Positions 22,701 to 34,800 of a DNA stretch of 64,000 nucleotides are shown one piece after another. The notes beneath the pieces were generated by a model, which worked only from the letters and a program-made list of their open reading frames with translations, did not search any database and was not told the DNA's origin. Location: assembly GCA_036362985.1 (NCBI GenBank), contig JAYGXS010000001.1:36068847-36132846 (forward strand). The letters are read 5' to 3'. Position 1 is the first letter of the stretch. Each line of letters opens with the position of its first letter. Source of the stretch: Ligula intestinalis. Lineage: Eukaryota; Platyhelminthes; Cestoda; Diphyllobothriidea; Diphyllobothriidae. A program made the translations under genes and the position numbers.

Positions 22701-23386
22701 TGGTTCTGTGGGGTTTCTAATCCATTTTTGATTGGCTGGCATCAAGAGTCATAGGTTTTTTCGCCGATAGCATAGTTCGCACGCCTGTCCGCTTCTCTTG
22801 GGAATCGCTTTTGTGAGCTGTCTATCCTACGCTCCGGATCAGCTGTTTTACCGCCTGCTGCCCTTGTGGAGAGGAGTATAGGAGGGTGGAGGCTTAGCGA
22901 ATTTAGGTCAAGTTCTTACGCTCAGTGCGTTTACGGCAGCGGCCGGGAGCGGTTTCAGCCCCAAGGTTGTGTGCGCGTCGGGGAAGGGATGGGGGTGTGG
23001 GTGTAAACAGGCAGCTAGGGCTTGAACGCCAGTGTGTCAGTGTAATTGTACCAACCTGGATTATGCACTGAAATGCCTTAAAGGTGGGGTGAGCAGATGA
23101 ATAACTGTTAACTCACTTCTTGGCAGAAGGCAGCTGTTTTACCGCCTGCTGTCCTTGGCGGGGGGGGGGGGGGTTGGGCAGGGAGGCCTAAAGGCGAAGC
23201 CGGAATTTTTCGCTTGTGAGTATTATAATAACATTATTAAAAAGAATAAATTCAGAGGCTTATTATACTAGAATTTAATAAAATTTCATTTTAAAATATA
23301 CTATATGGCTCTTTCTAAAATATATTTCCAGATGTTTGCTTTTTTGGCTCTGTGAGTTAAAAAAGTTGCCGACCCCTGGCCTACGG
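19713..23386. mobile_element. hAT transposon, full length with TIRs and 8-bp target duplication
   Basis: The element runs 19721-23378 (3658 bp). The left end CAGGGTTCAGCAAC matches the reverse complement of the right end CAGGGGTCGGCAAC at 12 of 14 bases. The flanks are GCCTAAGG (19713-19720) and GCCTACGG (23379-23386), an 8-bp duplication with one mismatch, the hallmark of hAT insertion. A 12-base subterminal motif TATGGCTCTTTC occurs at both ends in the same orientation (19776-19787 and 23304-23315). A unit starting 'agctgttttaccgcctgctg' is repeated at 22841 and 23132. Between 20150 and 20560 lies GC-rich non-coding leader. The transposase gene is broken. Confidence 0.92.
20739..22669 (+). 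pseudogene. hAT transposase (ZBED / GTF2IRD2-like group), broken
   Basis: Begins at ATG 20739. A BED-type zinc finger lies near the start: WAEEFAFVQ, CLIC, then RHFNTRH (C-x2-C...H-x4-H). The core contains FAKTFMLDVADNL, ALDESTDVSHFAEFSV (the catalytic-domain DESTD region, about 21278-21320), CLSKGKVLSHFAARLNEI and DITEHLNQLNVKLQG. The C-terminal dimerisation region ends with VLTLFGSTYAC (about 22480-22515), continuing in another frame as RYIKSTIRSRL to TAA near 22669. Breaks include a stop at 20922, several frameshifts between 21150 and 21700, a stop at 22162-22164 and a frameshift near 22515. The order and motifs match the ZBED/GTF2IRD2-type hAT transposases known from animals. Confidence 0.85.
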
Positions 23387-25760
23387 TAATGATTGTATTT
23401 TGCGATGCAAATTCAACTTTTGATAAGTTATTATTTATCTGGATTCAGCGACTTAATAATCACGTATACTCAGGTTTTTAACTTTACCTCAGAATTCATT
23501 AGCATAGTGTTCAGGCAATAAAAATTAAAATGAGAATTCCAACTTAATGTCGATTTAACTTTAAAAGCGAGTTCAACGAACTCTCCACGGCTAGTTAGAT
23601 ACTGTAAACTTATTTTCTGTTCGATTAAACCGTTTTCCTACTCATATTGAAAACTGTGGTTGACAGAGTCTTTTGCAGCACCAGATTACATTTTAAGTTG
23701 TTTGCATTCCACGGATTTGAATTCCCAGAAATAAAGAATTGGTTTTTTCTAGGGCAGCGCTTTGTCATTCAGCGTTCAGAGGGGAGAAAAGTCGGATATA
23801 TGTAAAACACATTTAGCTTCCATGTCACAAAGTACACACTTTTGTTCGTTAACTAAAGTTTTCCGACGTAGAACAAATTATTTTGACCATAACGCACCTT
23901 GTTGCATTGTCTTTACACGTTGCTATTGGTATTCTATATTTTTCCTGATACTCATTAACGTATTTATCTACTTCAACTTTTGCTACTGTTCAGAGAGTTA
24001 ATGTTTTAGGTTACATCTGCAAGACCTAAGAATCGGGGCTTTAATATTGACCCATTATTTTGCTTATTTTACCGAGAATTATCTCGGAAAGTGGTTAGCT
24101 CAGCTTTGGATACTTACTTTGCCCAAATAGTTAAGATAGTCATTCAGCATCACTTTTGTTACAACACGTACGAAATCTATTTAAGCAATTTTCGCTTCCT
24201 AGAGTTTCACATGAGTATCAATCAAAACGTATACGAGCGGGAGAGCCCGTAGGGAAATCAAAACTTCAGTGAAACGGAAACGTAATTTTTGGTGCGGTCT
24301 GCACCTAATAATATGATTCTAGCTTACTGCGTCTGAGTTGTTCCTGTCAATGTTTGACTATCAAATATCCAGCGTAAGAATGCAAATAAATGACAAAAGC
24401 CACACCTATTAGGAAAGTGTAGATAATTATTTATAAATCTGAAAAGTTTCAGGTGATTTAAAATAGCAAGATGGTTACTTTACACATCTAAACATAAACC
24501 ACACTCAGGCAGGCGGCCTTGGTTAAGAATGAGAGAAAAGATATGGGAACATGGTAGTGCATGCTTGTATCTTATACATTTTCCAAATGTCCCTGAACGT
24601 CAATAGCAGTGGTTAGTTTGGTAAATGTGATCGCCAACGGACAAATCACCCCAAATGTGCAGGTTTCCTACATACTATTTGCGTGTGTTCATAGAAAACG
24701 TTAAGGAAAACGGTATAAAGTACGTTTTTGTCGTACGACACGAATGAACAAGGCACACGACTGCCAAGCACAAAATTTGGAAAGAATTTATTGTGTATTG
24801 CTTATTTTATCTGTGTAAGGCAAACTGATATTAAGTAATGTAAGTATCTCTCAGTGGTATTGTCAAGAATATTTCTAAAAAGCATACTTAAGGTGAAGCA
24901 GCCCACTCGCCGAAAGCTGTGCTTTGTGGAAAGAAATTGCATATAAATGACAACCGATGTTGCCTTCAGCATCATTTTGAGTGGTGATAAAATATACCTG
25001 ACGAACTGCTTTCACCTAGTTTTAAAATAATGCCACGCTTTCTCATGTGGTATATTTAAAAAAGGTCAGTGTTCTTGTATTCGAACATGTTTAGGTTTCA
25101 ATGAACCCATTTATCTTAAAACTGCAGAGTTAAACGTTATGTTTGTTTTGGTTTTTTAGCATGCGCATACCTAAAGTAAGTCAGATGTTTAAAAGTCATG
25201 TGCATTCGCCCTATACCAACTATTAACTTATGAACTTTGAAATATGCTAGGAAGTTTAATATTCACCAGTAGAATGTCAAGATATTTATCTACCATCCAA
25301 ACATGTCTTGACTCAGAAATATGATTGAAACGACTAACAACAGACAGGGAGACTGTTTGGCTCTGTACCACTTCATTTAAACGCTACGTAGGATTGCATT
25401 TGGCATTGATTTATCTTTATGATTTAAGCTGCCGTTGAATTGCTGTGTCTAACTTTGTGCTAATGTCATAGGCCAAAAGCAATTTCAGGACGCAAGCGTG
25501 TTGCTGCCATCTTGCACCAAAAGGCACAGCTGGTGTTTGCCAGTGTGCAGCTATTGATTGCCTAGTCACGTGCACATGGACGGCGATTGGCTGATGGCAT
25601 TCCCGCACGTTGGGATACTGCAACTGCACAGAATTCTGCATAGTTTGCTTTCGCTTTAGCGCACTTTCCCTATTTTTTCTATGATGGTGGTCATGGACAA
25701 TTTTTCGTGATTTTTGCCCCGGATTGCACAAAGTGGGTATCTGTCGAAAACGGACCAAAT
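23387..25760. other. Intergenic upstream of the PDZ gene
   Basis: AT-rich with no coding potential recognised. The promoter of the downstream PDZ gene, and any 5' non-coding exon, should lie here or just upstream of 25761. No confident TATA or initiator can be named. Confidence 0.4.
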
Positions 25761-25856
25761 ATGCAGGCGGTGGAACATGTTATACTACTGCAGAATGGAC
25801 CTCCGTGGGGATTTCGTCTCCAGGAGGTTTATCCAGAAGGTCTCATTGTTTCTCAG
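25761..25856 (+). CDS. PDZ gene exon 1 (first half of PDZ)
   Basis: 32 codons from ATG to ...LIVSQ, then donor CAG|GTAACA (phase 0). The start is chosen because family members also place the PDZ at the extreme N-terminus, with about 13 residues before PWGFRL. Confidence 0.8.
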
Positions 25857-28800
25857 GTAACAATATTAAGAATAATACGAATAAAATATTTCAATTTATA
25901 TTCACTGTACCTGTTTTTTTACTTGTTGTCTACTTAATTCATTTTCTGCATGACTGAATACTGCTTCAATAAATATTTATGCTTGCTGGAAAAACTCTTC
26001 AATTTCGTGGTGACTTTCGGTTTTCCTGAGGTAACGTAGGCAACCTAAAATCCATAGTTACCTAGCTGTCTTGCGTCAGTAAAGCTGCGTAGATTAGGTA
26101 AAATGGGGTGGCTCAAAGAGCACTCAGCTTATTTACGTCAAATGGGTATGAAGTTCGTCAGTGGCTGTTTCCTATAAACTGGAAATTTTAGTTGCGTTAT
26201 TTAAAATTAATGTCATGAGCATGAAAAGACAGTTAATATAACAGGACTGAATTTTAAAAAGAAGAAGTAAAATTCCACATCTTGGACAGCGGCATTTGTA
26301 AAACATATTCATGGTGCAAATAAGAAAACATTAAAATGTGCTTTTCTCCGAACCACTAGCAACATGGTGCAAAACGGATATGGGGGACAGAAATCTACCG
26401 TAATATAGTCTTCATCAATTAAGGCTAATTATAATTCCACAAAAAATGTTTCGCTTGGTTTTGTGTGAATGTAGTTAACTTATTCCTTTCGAAGTTCCGT
26501 TTTTTTGTTTAATACAAATTCGTTGAGACTAACACTTTTGTCAGTTTTAAGTTTAACACAATCCTATAGAATTCCATTTGCGCCTGAAATTCGATATATA
26601 TTCCATTTAATTATTCCTCATATATCATTTAACTTAGCATTACCTCCGTCAAACCCACACTTTGACCTTTTATACGTATCTAACGCTGTGAAGGGTAGTT
26701 GGTTAAGAGCGTACTTTTGCTGTCTTACATATTAAAAGCTGAATATGTATACTTTTGCTTTCAAACAGCAAATATGCTAATGCGCTCTTTCTGTAACACT
26801 CATGAATACTTCAATTACGAAAAGGGAGCTGCTAATTGTATCGTTGTGTTTCGTAGGCATTGTCACAGGACCTACAAAACAATATTAAATTTTGGCTGGT
26901 TCTGTGAAGTGATTAGTAGCGTCTCATGCTATAAAACTTAGACCATACCATGCACCAACTCATTAAATTTGAATGTGGTTATACAATCCTCTTTGTTAGT
27001 GTTAAATCAAGCAACAATGGTAAACATAGTACCCACGTTGATTGACGTTCGCCAAACATGCTTATTTTAAACAAATGTATATATGATTTAGCTAGCAACT
27101 TAATTTTAATTTATATTGTCAAAACAGTACTATTTGCTTCTAATATTGTGTTTTATATTCTAAGATTCGTCAAATGAGCCCTGCAGAAAGCGCCGGACTC
27201 CGGGTAAAGGATACAATTTTGGCGATTGAAAACATTTCAACCTTGGGGATGGGACGTCTTCAGGCCGTGCAACTAATCAATAATGTTGACTATCAACTCC
27301 ATCTATTTATTCGAAGGTTTGTACTATCAAGGCATTGGAGCGTTTGGTAGATTTTTCATAGTAGAGACTTTCTTAAATTTTTTAATATTAATTGGTAGTT
27401 GCAGTGAGAATCCTTTAATTAGAATGGACTGCAAATTTAAAAAAATGTCAGTAACTAAATTCAAACAAAAGCACGATTGTTCACTTATCCCACCGAAAGT
27501 ATCAACTGGTGTTAGAACTTAAATCCTGCATAATCCCACATTGTGCAGTCGCTCGCACCTAAGGCTTTTATTGTATAAAAGTCATTAACAATGCAGAGGT
27601 AATCGGCGTTTCAAAAAAGTCCACTCGTTTCTGCAGCGGCATTTTTTAATTCGCTTAACACTTTCATCTCTGAGCAGTAAAAATTGCTGTTTTTCAAAAA
27701 ACATTGGCACTGTTAGATAGGATTGCAACATATTACGCAAAAACAATAACTCTCTGTATTCATATAAAGGAAAAACCAACATTCTTCAAGCTATAAATGG
27801 AGCTTATTATCCCCACATATAACATTTAGCTGTCAAATATCCTGCAGCAGATATTTTCAGTTTATTCAAAATTTGTCCAAAGTTGAAAACTAAAACCTAA
27901 AAAAGATTAACTAGTGACAAAGCGAATAACCAGAATGATCAATATTGGTTTCTTAGCTATCATAAGTCAGTCATACCTAACTTAAGGTTTGCAAATAAAT
28001 TTAAGGTTCTTTTTGCATTGAGTATAACGTTCCGCCAATGAGCTCCGAGCGCGTTGTCCTATCGGTTGTTAAAAATTATTCAACATTTAAATTTTAGGGA
28101 AGAAAACTTCTTCTTAAATCTTTTGAACTTTATTTTCTGGATAAAATGCATTCATACAACTGAACTTTCTACCCATCAAAAAACATCGCCGTCATACAAC
28201 CCGTGCAGTGGAGCTACACGTAATCAGAATCCGATCTCGGATAGTACTTGCCTGCGGAGTTTTTGAAGAAAAAATTATGGAGGAATTCTTGCGACCTGAT
28301 CTTTGGTCCTAAAGAGGACCGAGTAAAATCGTTTTTCAAGGAGGCAGCCTAGTGTATCTCAAGAAATCCCGACTATTTTAATGAAATGTTGGGTATGGCA
28401 ACATGTCGTTTAGCTGACCGAATTGCGAAAAACTCGTAGCCTCGTTGAAAGTCGAACCCACACAGCAGGAGAAAGTTTTTGCGCAGCCAACGCTCTACCA
28501 TTCAGCTACGGGGATCACCGTGCACCGTAAATGTAATCATACTTGGATCAATTTGACCGGCCCAACTTACTGCTTGTATGGAACCCACCATAATGATACA
28601 GCAAGCTGACTGCTTAGGCAGGATTTCCTAAGCAATCATCTAAAATCCACCAGAATGACTACTAGGCTGACTTACTTATTAAAGAGGTTAAGCAGAGTTG
28701 TTCAATTTTGTTTGCTCAATTGTGAAAACACTCGAGGTCTCGATGGAAGTTTGTTTAACAATTGGGTCAATTTAATAAAGAAAATCTACCACACCCCCCT

Positions 28801-31800
28801 AAAAATATGCAGTTAGCAAAAAAAGGGGAATTTTGACGGTTTTTACTCAAATCATCGATTCTTGCAGCATGGATTTGCTGTAAATGACGAGTTGGGGTAC
28901 ATACATGAAGGCTTTTTAGACAGGAAACTTCACTTACTGAAAATCAGTACCTCCGCTACGCGGGTTTGCCACCAATATCATCCTGCTTAATCTAAATCTA
29001 TTTTTGGAGGCCCTCCATTTAAAACGTTTTTTTGGCTGATCTTTAAAACCAAAAGGGGAAGACAAATACAACCTTCTTTCTAATGTGCTGCATACGATCA
29101 CCATGAAAAGCATGTTTTTATTTAATGATTATCCTTTGAGTTTGATCTCAGGCAGCAGCAGATCTCACTTGCTGTGGAAAACTTTGAGCAAGCTTTTTAA
29201 TAGTATGGAAAATACACATTAAATTCAAAGTCGAAGGAGACTGAGCTAACCCTTTCTAGATCATTAGTCATCATCAGCTAGGCATACCCAATCCAAATTT
29301 GTGCATAATCTGAGGCTTTAACCCGGAACCTGTTGATAAGAGGCCCAGCGCTCTGACCCTTTAGCAAATGGCTCGTTGTTTCGCCAGTTTAGTATAGGAA
29401 TATTGATCCTCGTTGATCAAGTCTCACCGATCGGTATCGGAACTCACTCATATTTGCGCTGTCTTGGGGGTCACTCTCAAGTTTTGCCAGTCGCCCCTCA
29501 GCGGCTAGCAGTTTAGGTGAGTACATAATGCCAGTAAAAACATGGAAGACTTGACTGACCCTTTCTGGCTCATTAGCCGTAATCAGCCAGTCAGACCGAA
29601 CGCCAGGCGGTGCACCAACCAAAACAATATTTATCTGCTTAAATTTCTAGCCACTCTGAGATTGATTGTGGGACGCGAGTCAGTCTCAGGGCAGAGCAAG
29701 ATAGGTGAGTTCCGTTAGCGATCAGTAAACGACCAAAAAGGAGATACATATTAAAGTTAGCCGACAAAATGGATGATGAAGTTGGTTTTCCAAAACAAAT
29801 ATTCACCTGGCATCAACTTATAACAACGGAATTTAAATGAATCACGGAGTAAATTGCAATAAACTCTATATTAATCTGCATTCTGCAAAAGCAGCTTATG
29901 TAGCCCCACGCATATACCCCTAGTCCCAGCATTTTGTCTTGCAAAAACGGTGGTTATAAAGGTTTGGGGGGGGGTGAGGAAATAGAATAGGCAGAATAGG
30001 AAATTTTTCGAAGTAAGTGTAAAGTGAAAAAGTTTAGTCGAAGTTGATTCCCGCGGCCGCTGGGAGCAGGTTGTTCCGCATGTAAATTGAAGGTGGGCGT
30101 GGCGCTTCGGGCCGTGGACTATACTAATCTAACTACAGAACGGTGAACTGGACCACAGGTTAGTTGAACTAGACGACCTCCTTACCACCATTTCAATTTT
30201 TCGGGAAATTCAAAAAACCTGCAATTTGATAATTGGATTTTTCCACAATCACTTAAGTGATAATACAAATTATGAAAATCTGCAGATATAATTCAACAGC
30301 ACTTCTAAGTACAGTAAAACAAAGGTGCATTTAGTATTTATTAAAGTATATTCAACTGCGTGTCCTGATTTATCACCCATGAAACCCGATGACCACCGTT
30401 CTTGTAGGAAAAAATGCAGGTTGTAGGATTAGTGAGTGGGGCTACATAAGCTACTGTTGCCCTGAATTCTATGCAAAAGTGCATTAAGCGCAGGCGAATG
30501 TCTGCTAATGAAAATACGGACTGTATTTTGGGCGATTTCTGCATTTTCATTAGGGGAGATTCATATCGTTTCTTGAAGCACAAGCTTGCTTAATGCAAGA
30601 CTGTTGATATCAGAATGTTCATTCTTTCTCCATTTACCGAAGACAACTACCTGTGCGAGTTCCCTTTCCCCATTTCACTTTCTCGATGTAAGCTTTCTTC
30701 CTCCTGTGATGTCGGACATAACATGCTACTGTCACTGCGACCAGCGCACACAGTGCTATCGTTTTTACGCCGTGCTTTTTTTATCTAATGCTAGATTGGA
30801 GAAGCGGCGGAAGCAGGTGATGACCTTTTTCTTGGACACGGCGGCTGCGCGAGGCCAACAGGTGCACAAGGGATTGACCTCAAAAGAGGTCAACCTCTGG
30901 TGGCAGAAGGAGCCTACGCCCGAACCAGAGCCGGAACCGGTCCCACTTATTCAGCCCAATGATCCGGAGGTTACACCGGTCAGTATTGACGCGCTTATGC
31001 GACAGTTTGAACCGCCAAAGATTGAGCCTGCTCCGAAAAGTAATTCATTCTACTTATAACTGTGTATATTTTATGTCCGGGGCATCTGGCAAACCATTAA
31101 TTTTCATTTTATGCTAATATTTCCAGTGCTTGTGACAGCCATTGAAAAATTATTATCGAAGTTTATTTATGAATTTCTTTCAGCTGCATAAGTTAGTAGG
31201 AAATTCAAAAATTTGCATACTATATTGATCCTTTAAAGGCGATTTTTGGTTAAACTTCTGCATGTACCGGACATCTGTTTTGACTATTTTCTAGGGCGAA
31301 TCTCTACCATGCCTACTTATTAACAAAGTTTTTGCTGAAACTCACTTCTGGGGTTTGGTCAGAAATGCCGATGGTAGGAGTTATTCAAATTGGATGTTCA
31401 ATATTCAGGTTACAATATTAATAATTTTAGAGTGATCGATTGTGCATTATACTATGTTCTGATTGGTTGATGGCTCCTAATAATGTGGCAATTTTGCAAG
31501 TAACACAGAACACATACTCACACCAGACTTTGAGGCTGTCCTAATATATTTGTATTGTAGCGAAAGAAACAAAGACTTCTGGGTTAATAATAACAGGCAG
31601 CAGATAAAGCAGAATCATTGAAAATACATTCACTTGAATAGAAATACGTCCTCTTAGAAGGACTCATTTGCGTTTTTGAATTAAAAAACACTGATGCGGG
31701 ATCTATTCAAAATGTTTTAAATTTGCCATAAACGCATAGGCCTATTCTAGCCGGCAATCGTATGCTAAAATATTATGCCTTGTATTAAGGAAAGTGTCAA

Positions 31801-34800
31801 GAAAAAATCTACAACTGACGTTTCCCCGTCTCCGACTTACCTCGATAACGATGGTGCAAATTATACGAATCCGGTCGAAAACGGACCGAAGTAAGCGACT
31901 AAGCTGAGTTACCGAGACAGTCGTAGACGTTATAATGACCAGTTTGCGTGTATCTGCTATCACCCAAATATGCGTTGCCCTACGCAGTATGATTTAAAAC
32001 CTATCAGCTTACTATCCAGCGTTTTTCTTAAAATGTGAATATGTATTCATATCAGACCAACTGTGGTCATAAATATTCCAAATCATACGCCTGTGCTTAG
32101 TCAACTGAAGGTTGATACTTTAGCTCAGGTAGGTAGAATGTTGACTTTGAAATACCAGTGAACTCGTAGGTGCGAGAACAAGCCTCCGAGTGACCGCATA
32201 TACAACTAGCTATCATGGTTTCGTGACTAATATTCAACCTTAAATTACTATCTCGGTGAATTTACACCTAGTGTAAACATTTGTAGATGAAGTATGACAA
32301 GTTGTAGGCATTTTCTACAATCTGCGAAGACTTTCGAATAGCTACCGAAGTCCCAGCGCCAGAGCAAATGAACAGCTGTTTAAACATTTTAAGCTAATTT
32401 TCGGCAACTGATTACTTAGGATTCTCAGTCAAAGTCGTAGCTCTCCGGCTCGTTTAACAAATGAAGCCCATGAAAGTTCATGTCTTCATGAAGGACCTAA
32501 TCGAGCATAAATACTGACTACATCATAAAAACAGACGGCTTTGTTGTTTTTATCGTGCAGAGTCGCAGTGTTTTCATTAGTTGATTAAATCTCTTGTCGG
32601 CAAATAAAAGCCAGCAATAATTGATTGGGAATTCGCATGTTTCAGACAATGTTATCATTTAAAAAGAAAGATGAATCACTTTTAATCTTTTTTAATCATG
32701 ACATTGAATAAGGGATTTGAAAATCGTTACTAGACCATCTAAAACCTCTTGTGCCAATAGCAGTCTCCAGTGTCGCTAATTCTATATAAATAGACACCCA
32801 GTAGATATTTGATATCATTTAAGCTGCTTGCGATGGATGTAGCTTTGTGGTAAGTCTGAGAGTAAAACCCAGAATTAATTAACTATTTTACCCAATCCTG
32901 CCTCATATAATCTACGTCGTACGATCATTATCAAACCATAGTGTGCCCAGAGATTTAATTTTGTTTGGCGTCAATGAAAGTGACCGTAACCGTGCCATTA
33001 ATGTGAGTTAATTGTCACAATGAATCGTAACAAAATTGGCAGCATTTTATAAGGCGTTCTATACGTACTTTCTGATTATAGGCAGCGTTAACCTGCATTG
33101 TAGCAATCAGTGACCCATATGTACTGAAAAGTTGCAAATTGAAAGGCGTCTAAAATTTATAAATTAACGTTTTCCATTATTTTTAATGTAAAAGGCAACT
33201 GCAGTCGGACCCGTGAGCTTTAGTAAAACTTATTTATACGTAAGACTTTTCATGGGTAAGCAAACTTTTATTTCAATCTTCTACTCCCAAAATGTCAAGA
33301 TAAATATCAAATAGTTTACTCGTTGCTGTGAAGTTTTTGCACGTAGCGCAGGTAACCACTTCGATATTCAGATAGCAAACTCAATTGTGTACTTAAACGC
33401 ATATGTATAAGATTGGAAAATATCGAGTGCAATTGACATTTCCACGTGTTTTACAGTGAAATGATGAACGTGCCATATGTAGACTGTTGTATTTATGTTT
33501 CGGTGACTATAGAGCGTGTTTTTCCGGAAGTCATCTTTGGCCGCTAGCTCAAGCGTGTTAGATTATTAAAATCGTACATGTAAAGAAAGCGCTAGGATTC
33601 ACAAACCTGCACTAATGCTTGCCAACAAAATCGTCTTACCCGAAATGCAATGTTAACAGCGACTTAAAAGACAGGCCATATGTTTCAGTGCTGTACTTAA
33701 TACGGTAGTCTGGATGCTGCAATCTATTTTAGAAACCTAACATAATTTATATTCGTATTTTGCACGGTATTAATGAAAACGATCAAAATTTTGACTGCAA
33801 TGTGCATCAACATTGAGAAAAGCGGTAGGTGACATATTATTAGGTGTGTGGAAAACGCACATAAATAAGCAAATCCTTTAAAACATTTAGATTTCATTGA
33901 ATGCGCAAACTTACGGATCTACGCTTTGAACACGGTAAAAATGCAGTCGTTTGTTGTTCCCTGGACTGCTAATGTTTCATTCAAATAACCACGTTTTCAA
34001 GTAATTATCAGAGCTTATGCGGAATTAATTTTCAATCAATTATCGGATGAAGCACGTTACAATCCTTTGTACCAGTGAGAATCCGTTACTCTATGTTTAC
34101 GTTGGGGGGAATATAGTAGTCACGTTCATAGTTGTATTGGTTCGTATTAACAATTAGTTTACAGTTTGCTATAAGGAGCATTACAAATAATTTCTGTCGA
34201 TTGTTCATTTTATTAAGCTATGTTTTAATCAATTTAGCTTTCCTTAATTGAATTGAATAATAAAAGTGGAGAATTGTCCAATTTTACTGGAACGTGTTCT
34301 TGTTAACGCCTAAAAATGGATGAAATACCAATAAATAACAAAAAATCACATACTATTTGTTTCGAAAGCTGATTAACTGCAAAAGGTGGCAATGATACGT
34401 TAGCTCCCATATCTACTACCCCCACATTGGGCGCTTTGAAATTGGTTTGCTTCAAAGGGGACTAACCGTCACACTGGTTGGTTTAACAATCACAAGCAAC
34501 GTTAGATGAAACTTGATCCTTAATTCAGTTATGTTCAGATGTAGCCCTCATTTATTGTGGTAACAGTAACAACATTGATGCAAATATTGCTTACTCTCCG
34601 CTATTTTTTTCAATCGTAGCAACAAAGTGTTTTCACGATTTGTTCGAGCCATCTTTGGTATCCTTATCCTAGCTAAGCATGTTAAGAGCCATTCAATTTA
34701 ATTAATTTTCATGAATAACACTGTCAGCATTCATAAATATATATCATTTGGAGAGTTTGGCAGGTTCGCTTAATTTAGTTGACCCAATTTTGAAAAATTC

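Larger units (their letters stand above)
27317..30794 (+). other. Intron 2 of the PDZ gene
   Basis: Contains a tRNA-derived SINE (28415-28690), tRNA-like repeat remnants (29240-29640) and a short inverted repeat: 29884-29965 resembles the reverse complement of 30385-30480 (shared block 'agcttatgtagcccca'). Confidence 0.6.

Noticed and set aside
30341..30583. 80-codon minus-strand open frame
   Set aside because: It overlaps an inverted repeat arm (30385-30480) and has no domain signature or plausible splice context.
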